64,000 nt of DNA, from contig CM077666.1 of NCBI GenBank assembly GCA_039707655.1, forward strand, positions 283,577,166 through 283,641,165. The letters are read 5' to 3'. Both the position numbers and the translations under genes were made by a program. This DNA is from Elymus sibiricus. Its lineage: Eukaryota > Streptophyta > Magnoliopsida > Poales > Poaceae. The notes beneath the pieces were generated by a model. It saw only the letters and a program-made list of their open reading frames with translations. It did no database searches and was not told the DNA's origin. The first letter of the stretch is position 1; each line of letters starts with the position of its first letter. Positions 55,662-64,000 of the stretch are shown here, piece after piece.

Positions 55662-58600
55662 GCATCATCAAAATTATTGATGCCTAGCTAAAAGGCATTA
55701 AAGAAAAGTGCTTGTTGGGAGACAACCCAATATTTATACCTACTGTTTTTGTGTGTCCACATGATAAAGATACTGTAGTAATCATGTTTTATATTTTTTT
55801 TTCTTTCAATAATGTGCCAAGTGAAGGCTTTGGGATAGTGTGGATGCTTGTTGATTAGATTCTGTGCAAAAACAGAAACTTTTGTGTCCAGTGCTGGAAT
55901 TTCTATTCTGTATTGGAGCGCGCTAAAAATTCTGAAATTTTTACACAGTATTAGTTTACAATTTTTTTACGTTTTCCTAATTTTTTAGAATTTTTTGAGG
56001 TACAAAAGTATGCTTTTTAATTCGCTCACTACATGTTGTTCTGTTTTTGACAGATTCTGTTTTTATTGCATAGTTTGCTTGTTTTAGTGTTTCCATAGCT
56101 TATATTGGTCAATATAAATTGTGGAAATGATATAATATAGTATTAATTATGTGATAAAAATTATGAATCTTGTCTCTACAGTACCTAAGTGGATGATTTA
56201 TTTTTATCATACTAACCTATCTCATAAGTTCCGTTAAGTTTTGTGTGATTGAAATTTTCAAGTTTTGGGTGAGACAATGATATGAGGAGAATAAGGAGCG
56301 GCAAGATCCTAAGCTTGGGGATGCCCAAGTCACCCCAAGGTAATATTCATGGAAGACTCAAGCGTCAAAGCTTGGGGATGCCCCGGAAGGCATCCCCTCT
56401 TTCGTCTTCAACACTATCGGTACACCTCACTCGGAGCTATATTTTTATTCGTCACATAATATGTGTTTTTCTTGGAGCATCATTTTATTTTATTTGGATT
56501 TGCTTGATGTTATTTAGAATCATGTTTGTATCTTTTATTTCAATAAAATGCTAATTATAGCCTTTACCATGCTCAGTTTGCAAGTTTATGTGTTGCTGTT
56601 TGAAAACAGAAAGTTTTCTTTATGTCCTGAATTTATGTGAATTGTCAGAACATGATAAAAATCTGAAATTTTTACAAAGTAAGCATGCATGAGTTCTCTA
56701 TCACGTTGTAATTTTTCAGAATTTTTAGAGCTAGGTAAGTATGAATTTTTATCCCCCCTTTACAGACGGTTCTGTTTAGACAGATTTCGGTTATAGTTGC
56801 ATTGTTTGCATATGCTTGCTTGTTTAATGTTTCTATTTGTGGATAGGAGTATTAAATATGAAGAGGCATTTAGTATGCAATGTTTAATTATAATTTTAGT
56901 GATTTTCTACAGTAGATAATGTTAAGGTTTTGAATTGATTTATACTAACTTATCTCACGAGTTCTTGTTGAGTTTTGTGTGGATGAAGTTTTTAAGATTT
57001 AGGAGAAGCCATGATATGAGAGAATTAAGGATACACAAGAGCTGAAGCTTGGGGATGCCCAAGGCTCCCCAAGATAACATTCCAACTACTGGGGCATCCC
57101 ACCTTTCTTCATCAACACCTATCGGTTAGCCTAAGTTTTTACTTGTTCACATGATATGTGCTATTCTTGGAGTGTCCTTTTATTTTCATTTTGTTTGCTG
57201 TTTGAATAAAATACTTAGATCTGAAATCTTTATTTGGAGAGAGTCTTCACGTAGCTACTTAATTTTTTGATTACTCATTGATCTTCACTTATATCTTTTG
57301 GAGTAGTTTGTCATTTGCTCTCGTGCTTCATTTATATCCCAAGAGTAAATGGTTGAATGAATTGAATATCATAAAGTTGAAATTATATGTGCTTCATATG
57401 ATTGTCCCATGGGGAGTATTGACTTCACATATAAGAAGTACAAGTGGTAAAATTTATTGAAAGTTAGCAAACATGGCATTGGTCACTTGAACAATTCATG
57501 AAAGAATATTGAGGGAAGAGAGATTTCACATATAAATATACTATCTTGGACATCTTCTATGATTGTGAGCCCCCATTAAATATTTTCAAACTTGATCAAG
57601 TAGTTGACGTTGGACAAGGAAGACAATGTAATGGGTTATGGTTGTTTATATTCACATAGAAGTTATATGTTCATGGATCCTCTAACATGCTTGCTCATAA
57701 TCTTTTGCTAGTCAAAATTTCATACTAAGTAGAAATACTACTTGTGCATCCAAAAACCCTTAAACCCAGTTTCTTGCCATGAGAGTCCACTATATCTACC
57801 TATGGATTGAATAAGATCCTTCAAGTAAGTTGTCATTGGTGCAAAAGCAATAAAAATTGCTCCTGAATATGTATGATCTTTTATTGTAAGGGAAAATAAG
57901 CTTTGTACGAACTTGTGATGGTGAAGAAATAAAAGCGACGGACTGCATAATAAAGGTTGCTATCACAAGGGGCAATATAAAGGGATGTTCCTTTGCATTA
58001 AGAGCTTGCACATCCAAAAATAAAAAGCGCATGACAACATCTGCTTCCCTCTGCGAAGGGCCTATCTTTTACTTTATGTATCGACTTTTATGCAAGAGTC
58101 AATAGTGTTCTTCTCTATTCCGTTTTTATTTTCTCTCTTTGCAAGCATCATGTGGTGGGGAAAGATCCAGGCACATATATCCAGTTGAATATAGGTGATT
58201 ATGAGTTATTATTGTTAATATTATCCCTGAGATAAATAAGTTGGGAGGCAAAACATTAAGCCCCTATCTTCCTATGTGTTTGACTAAAGCGGTTTGTTCT
58301 AAAAATATGCTTTGAGTGTCGCAATCATGGAAGACTATATGAAAGTTGATTATGTGGAATTTGCTAAATCAAAGCTCTTACATAGACCCTTCCTGAAAAT
58401 AAGATGAATTGCAATTGTTTGATGACTGAGAACATAGTTTGTTAGTTTTCAAGAAAGTTTATTGTCTATACTTTAGCATGTGAATAGCTTGCTACTTGAT
58501 CATGAGAAGTTTTATGAGATGAGCTACTATTTATGATATATAATGATGCTAGAAAAAGCGATTGAAATTATCATTGATCAAACTTGTGCACTATTCTAGC

Positions 58601-58675
58601 ATTCACACTTCATAAATTATTTCTTTTATCATTTACCTACTCGAGGACGAGCAGGAATTAAGCTTGAGGATGCTA
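55662..58675 (+). other. Noncoding internal region of W with a duplicated segment
   Basis: No coding evidence. A diverged direct duplication is visible: about 55865-56570 and 56598-57230 share in order an AAAACAGAAA(C/G)TTTT block, TGAAATTTTTACA, CAGAATTTTT-like, GCTTGGGGATGCCC and a CAATAAAATGCT / GAATAAAATACT signal. The part from about 57705 matches the 3' region of S in inverse orientation. The region ends in GCTTGAGGATGC, the purine-rich primer before the 3' LTR. Confidence 0.75.
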
Positions 58676-60365
58676 ATACGTCTCCAACGTATCTATAATT
58701 TATGAAGTATTCATGCCATGTTTACAACAATTTTATATGGTTTTGGTATGATTTGAATGGAACTAACCCAGACTGACACTGTTTTCAGCAGAACTACCGT
58801 GGTGTTGTTTTTTGTGCAGAAATAAAAGTTCTCGGATTGGGCTGAAAATTTACGGTGTTTTTTATGGACCAAAAGAGACCCCCGAAGCTTCAAGGAAGGA
58901 CCAGAAACTTCACGAGGAAGCAACAAGCTCAAGGGGCACGGGTCCCCCCCCTAGGGCGCGCCTACCGAGCTTGTCGCTCCCTCGTGGCCCCTCGGCTTGA
59001 ATCCAACGCTGAAAAATCCTATAAATATAGAAAACCCCGAAAAGAAACCTAGAACTTCGTCGCCGTCGCCGCAAGACTCTGTTCCAAAGTGATCTCATTC
59101 GGAGCCCTTTTCCGGCACTCTGCCGGAGGGGGAAATCATTATCGGAGGCCATTTTCATCATCCCGGCGGTCTCCATGACGAGGAGGGAGTAGTTCACCCT
59201 CGGGGCTGAGGGTATGTATCAGTAGTATGTGTTACCATGTCACACATATGGTAAGCAATCCAAACAACTGAAAAAAAGTAGCTATGTGTTTGATCTCTCT
59301 CTCGTGTTCTTGATTTGGCACGATCTTGATGTACCGCGAGCTTTGTTAATATAGTTGGATCATATGGTGTTTCTTCCCTCTCTATCTTCTTGTGATGAAT
59401 TGAGTCTTTCCCTTTGAGGTTTCGTTGTTATCGGATTTAATACTTTGGATTTGAGAACACTTGATGTATGTCTTGCATGTGGATACCCGTGGTGACAATG
59501 GGGTATTCTATTGAGTCACTTGATGTATGTTTTGGTCATCAACTTGCGGATTCCCGTGACCTTGGGGTAATCTAGGCATATGGGTTGGTTCACATTTTTG
59601 TTCATCTTTCTCCGATAGAAACTTTGGGGTCCTCTTTGAAGTTCTTTGTGTGGATTGAATATTATGAATCTGAGATTGTTTGATGCATATCGGATAATTA
59701 ACTCACGGATACTTGTGGTGACATTGGAGTATCTAGGTGACATTAGAGTTGGTTGATGTGTATCATATGGTGTTATTTTAGTACGAACTCTAGGGCTGTT
59801 TGTGACACTTATAGGGATGGCTCAATAGATTGATCGGAAAGAATAACTTTGAGGTGGTTTCGTACCCTACAACAATTTCATCTTATATTTTCCGCTAGAT
59901 AAGAACTTTGGAGTGATTCTTTATCACACGTTGAGAGATTGTTATATGATTCAATTATGTTAGCATTGTTGAGAGATTGCACTAGTGAAAGTATGAACCC
60001 TAGGCCTTGTTTCTAAGCATTGCAATACTGTTTGTGCTCACTTTTGTTATTTGTTACCTTGCTGTTTTTTATTGTTCGGATTACAAAAACCTATATCTAC
60101 TATCCATAGTACACTTGTATCATCATCTCTTTGCCGAACTAGTGCACCTATACAACTTACCAATGTATTGGGTGTGTTGGGAACACAAGAGATTCTTTGT
60201 ATTTGATTGCAGGGTTGTTTGAGAGAGACCATCTTCATCCTACACCTCCCACTGATTGATAAACCTTAGGTCATCCACTTGAGGGAAATTTGTTGCTGTC
60301 CTACAAAACTCTGCGCTTGGAGGCCCAACATAAGTCTACAAGAATAAGTTGTGTAGTAGACATCA
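58676..60365 (+). repeat. 3' LTR of W
   Basis: It starts TAATACGTCTCC (family form TGATACGTCTCC, so the first dinucleotide is TA) and ends TAGACATCA, 1690 bp. A TATA box, CCTATAAATATAG, is at 59018-59030. A GC-rich leader with GGGCGCGCC follows the pattern of related LTRs. The bases after it, CCCCC (60366-60370), should be the TSD. Confidence 0.88.
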
Positions 60366-60940
60366 CCCCCTAGATGGGAGGAGGGTTTCCCCTATGGTCC
60401 TGGGCCGCCATGGCTCCCGGAGGGCAGGAGCCCCTCCGAGATTGGATCTCTCTCTGTGTTTCTTTTCTGTTTTGCATTCCTGTTTTCTGGCCTTCACCGT
60501 TTCTTATATTCCCGGAGATCCGTAATTCCGATTGGACTTAAATTTTAACACAATATTTATCCGGACATTAGGTTTCTTGCGGCCGAAGGACACCTCCAAC
60601 TGATTTATGGGGTAGACACAAGCCTGCTAGGCACGCCCTAGGGTAGGGGGCGTGCCCTGTGAGCTTGTGGGCCCCTCGAGCATCGTCTCGCGTTGATTCT
60701 TTTTCCCAAAAATCACATATATTCCAAAAAAAATCTCCGTAAAATTTTATCGTGTTTGGACTTCGTTTGATATGGATTTTCTGCGAAACAAAAAACATGC
60801 AACAAACAGGAACTGGCAGTGGGCACTGGATCAATATGTTAGTCCAAGAAAATCATATAAATTGTTGCCAAAAGTATGTGAAAGTTGTAGAATAATGGCA
60901 TGAAACAATAAAAAATTATAGATATGACGGGGACATATCA
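60366..60940 (-). repeat. 3' LTR of X, first 575 bp
   Basis: The minus-strand start TGATATGTCCCCGTCATATC is followed by text parallel to the solo LTR at 4183-5747 (ending ...CCCACTGCCAGTTCCTG, AAACGAAGTCC). W cut this LTR; the remainder must lie on the other side of W. Confidence 0.8.
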
Positions 60941-63900
60941 GCATCCCCAAGCTTAATTTCTGCTCGTCCTCAAGTAGGTAAATATAAAAAGATAATTTTT
61001 GATGTGGAATGCTAGCTAGCATAATCTTGATCATGTAATCTAATAATACCATGAATATTAAGATACGAGTGAGTCAAGGCAATAGTCCATCAATTTGATA
61101 TTGAAAGAATAATACAAAACATGCATGTAATTCATCATTGCCTTTCATAATAATGGAGCTAAAGGAAACAACCTCTATACACTTAGTTGTGGTAAGCATG
61201 ACACGCTCCTTATTCCCTGCATAGATATATCAAATCAAGAGTACCCCGGTGCCAAACCAAGCAATTGTATCATACTTTTTCACCCGCTTCGGCATTTTCA
61301 ACTTCACTCAATACATGAGCGTGAGCCATGGACATAGCACTATGGGTGGAATAGAATGCGGTGGTAGAGATCAATAAGGGCAATCAAAAAGGAAGAAAGG
61401 CTCGCATCAACTCGGCGGATCGATAGGCAATTGAGAGGCCTATCAATTGATATCAATGCGACGAGCAGGGATTGCCATGTAACGAATGCACTAGAGCTAT
61501 AAGTGTATGAAAGCTCACTATGGAAACTAAGCGGGTGTGCATCCAACTTGCTTGCTCATGAAGACCTCGGGCATTTGAGGAAGCCCATCATTGGAATATA
61601 CAAGCCAAGTTCTATAATGTAAAATGACGACTCATGGAGACTCCCTATATGAAGAACATGGTGCTACTTTGAAGCACAAGTGTGGAAAAAGGATAGTAGT
61701 GTGCCCCCTCTCTCTTTTCCTCTCATTTTTTTGTTTTTCTTTGTTTTTTGTTTTTTTCCTTTTTTTGTGGGCTCTTTTTGGCCTCTTTTTTTTCATTTTT
61801 ATATCCTCACAGGTAGGGGCAACACTCTAGAATGCATCACACTTTTATTTACTTACAACTCGATAAACTGAAAGAATATGACTCTATATGAATGCCTCTG
61901 GCAGTGTACCAGGATGTGCAATGATCTAGCGTAGCAAAGATATCAAAAAAACAGACAAGCCATGAAAATATCATGCTATCTATCTTACGATCATGCAAAG
62001 TAATATGGCAATGAATGCTTAAGTCATGTATATGATGATGATGGAAATTGCATGGCAATATATCTCGGAATGGCTATGGAAATGCCATGATAGGTAGGTA
62101 TGGTGGCTGTTTTGAGGAAGATATAGGGAGGCTTATGTGTGATATAGCGTATCATATCTCGGGGTTTGGATGGACCGGCGAAGTATGCACCAATTCTCGA
62201 GGTGAGAAAGGGCAATGCACGATACCGAAGAGGCTAGCAATATGCGGAAGGGTGAGAGCGCGTATAGTCCATGAACCCACATTAGTCATAAAGAACTCAT
62301 ACACTTATTGTGAAAATTTCAACACCCTCGAAGCAAAGTATTACTCGCATGCCCCTAGGGGGGAGGTTGGGAGGAGTTAACCATCGCGCGCCCCTGATTC
62401 GAACAACACAAAGGATCAATCAATGATAAAATATGCTCCGACCTCACTGCTAATGTCAGTGGCCACCACTTTACATGCGTGAGGATTTTACTTGCGTAAA
62501 GACTACTTCCCTTAACAACATTATTAATACTCAACTTTAATTTTTTTACTAGCATGCCCCAATATTACCACCTCAATATCGCAAAACTATTGCAAGGAAT
62601 CAAATTTATCATATTCAGTGATCTACAAGTTTTATGTAGGATTTGATGACTAACCATGTGAATGACCAATTCCTGTTAACTCTCTAAACAGATATAAGTG
62701 AAGCATGAGAGTTTAATTCTTTCTATAAAAGACTCGGATAAGCTCTAACAAAAATAAGTGAAGCAAAAGAGCATTCTACAAATAACAATTTTCTAAATGT
62801 AGAGAAACGAGCATCCAAACTTCAAAAGATATAAGTGAAGCACATGAAGCATTCTATAAAGCCATACTCAAAAGATATAAGTGAAGTGAAAAGAGCATTC
62901 TATAAATCAACCAAGGACTATCTCATACCAGCATGGTGCATAAAAGAAAAGGGAAAATAAACACAAAAGACGCTCCAAGAATTTACGCATATCATGTGAA
63001 CAAAACAAAAACTGAAACATACCGAGAATTGTCGAAGAAGAAAGATGGGATGCCTTCCGGGCATCCCCAAGCTTAGACGCTTGAGTCTCCTTGAATATTT
63101 ACTTGGGATTCTTCTCATATCGATACCTCCTCGATCTTCGAACACTTCACCCACACAAAACTTGACCGAACTTTTTTTTTGTTAGAGGGGTTAGTACATA
63201 TAACATCAAATCCCATCATGTCCTGCTGTAACATTATTGTATAATTATAATAAAAAATTACCCATTGTATGCTATCACAACTCTATGGCTCCCAAGTCAA
63301 TGGGGCTCAACAAGATTTCAAACATAAGCAAATAAAGAAACTATAACAGCAATCTGTGAAAACAGGACAGTCTGTAAAGATGCAGATGAAACATATACTT
63401 CTGTACCTCCAAAAATTCTAAAAAATTAGGAAGTAATAAATAATTTGTATATCAGTACTGTGTAAAAATTTCAGAATTTTTGCATGTTCCAGTAAAATAT
63501 AGAAATTCAAACACTACAGCAAAAGTTTCTGTTTTTGCACAGCACACACCAAACAAGCAATTTAAACACCCTAAAGGTAAATCTTGGCACATTATTTTTA
63601 TAATACAATGGATTTGTACAAGGGGATAATTATTTTGTTGAAAAGTTTCTGTAATCAAGATTCACAAAGTTTCCATGGGCATGAACAAAGTTCAAGGACG
63701 CCCCCCACTTCAACGGTGTTCGTCATTCTCACTTTCACTTTTCTTTTTGAAAAGTTTTAGGTTCCCCTCTATATTTTTTTTGTTTTTAAACCTTTTTAAA
63801 AGCACACAACAGAATAAAATGACTCTGTAAAACTTTTGGGTTGTCTCCCAGGCAGCGCTTTCTTTAAAGCCATTAAGCTAGGCATAAAGTGCTCATGTAA

Positions 63901-64000
63901 TCGATCCACCCGGATCCCAAGGTATATCAAAGCCAATTTTAATTAACAATGATTTATAATTTAGTAGTGAACACAAAGAAACATATATCATGCAATGACG
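60941..64000 (-). other. Internal noncoding region of X
   Basis: AT-rich, with no convincing ORF. It includes a T-rich tract (about 61700-61800) that is purine-rich on the minus strand, and about four repeats of an AGATATAAGTGAAGC...GAGCATTCTATAAA module (62690-62910). It also has a stretch at 63830-63890 with GGGTTGTCTCCCAGGCAGCG, the counterpart of GGGAGACAACCC after the W ORF. If X has a similar ORF, it would begin beyond 64000. Confidence 0.65.
62690..62912. repeat. Short tandem module in X
   Basis: The phrase AGATATAAGTGAAGC (or AAAATAAGTGAAGC) followed by GAGCATTCTATAAA occurs about four times at intervals of roughly 50-70 bp, with point changes. No coding role is evident. Confidence 0.75.

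Larger units (their letters stand above)
53746..60365 (+). mobile_element. Non-autonomous Gypsy-like LTR retrotransposon W with an orphan ORF
   Basis: A 5' LTR piece (53746-54558), a primer-binding site, 4.1 kb of internal DNA, a polypurine-like tract and a full 3' LTR (58676-60365) are all in plus orientation. No gag, protease, RT or integrase is present. The internal 3' region and primer site match those of Athila-type elements such as S. R inserted in its 5' LTR: 53746-54558 is exactly as long (813 bp) as the matching 59553-60365, with about 37 differences by hand count (about 4.5%). Confidence 0.85.
60366..64000 (-). mobile_element. LTR retrotransposon X (Gypsy-like, related to W), 3' part
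   Basis: On the minus strand an LTR starts TGATATGTCCCCGTC (60940) and runs left until W interrupts it. To the right lies the internal region, beginning with the purine tract GCTTGGGGATGC. Segments near 62900-63130 and 63350-63560 match W 55865-56560 in inverse orientation, so X belongs to a related family. No gag or pol is found in the 3 kb visible. The element runs off the window. Confidence 0.8.

Overview
The window looks like plant nuclear DNA, very probably from a Triticeae grass (wheat, goat-grass, barley or rye type). It is built almost entirely of nested transposable elements, with no ordinary single-copy host gene outside them. The organism call rests on LTRs and internal regions of the large Athila-lineage Gypsy families typical of Triticeae (Sabrina/WHAM type), a Sirevirus (Maximus-type) Copia element and gene-carrying CACTA transposons. 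Family names are from memory and are given as types, not database hits.

The layout is a deep nest, largely provable from target-site duplications (TSDs). X (minus strand, 60366-64000 and beyond) is interrupted in its LTR by W (plus, visible 53746-60365), a Gypsy-like element without gag or pol but with one orphan ORF. W is interrupted in its 5' LTR by R (plus, visible 42364-53745), a Tat-lineage Gypsy element with an extra antisense gene. R is interrupted in gag by L (minus, 1-1696) and by S (minus, 1705-42363, TSD TAGGC), an Athila-lineage element about 10 kb long once its guests are removed. S holds a solo LTR (4183-5747, TSD AGCAC) and a CACTA transposon C1 (6380-35300, TSD TTG). C1 holds a Sirevirus-type Copia element (6657-28001, TSD CATCA). 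That Copia element holds a second CACTA-like transposon C2 (about 13795-22061).

The most notable cargo lies in the two CACTA elements. C1 has no visible transposase but carries a B3-domain gene with usable splice sites, a two-exon coiled-coil ORF, four 500-bp tandem repeats and a decayed F-box/LRR/FBD gene. C2 carries three exons of an SNF2-family (ERCC6-like/CHR24-like) gene, the end of a CACTA ORF1 and a 2.2-kb satellite-like array with a period of about 400 bp.

The retroelement genes would work as usual: gag for particles, protease for processing, RT-RNase H for cDNA, integrase for insertion. Nearly all are broken by nonsense codons, frameshifts or deletions. The Copia element lacks its protease region, and R has lost a catalytic Asp of RT. 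Hand-counted LTR divergences (Copia about 2.5%, S and W about 4.5%) agree with the nesting order.
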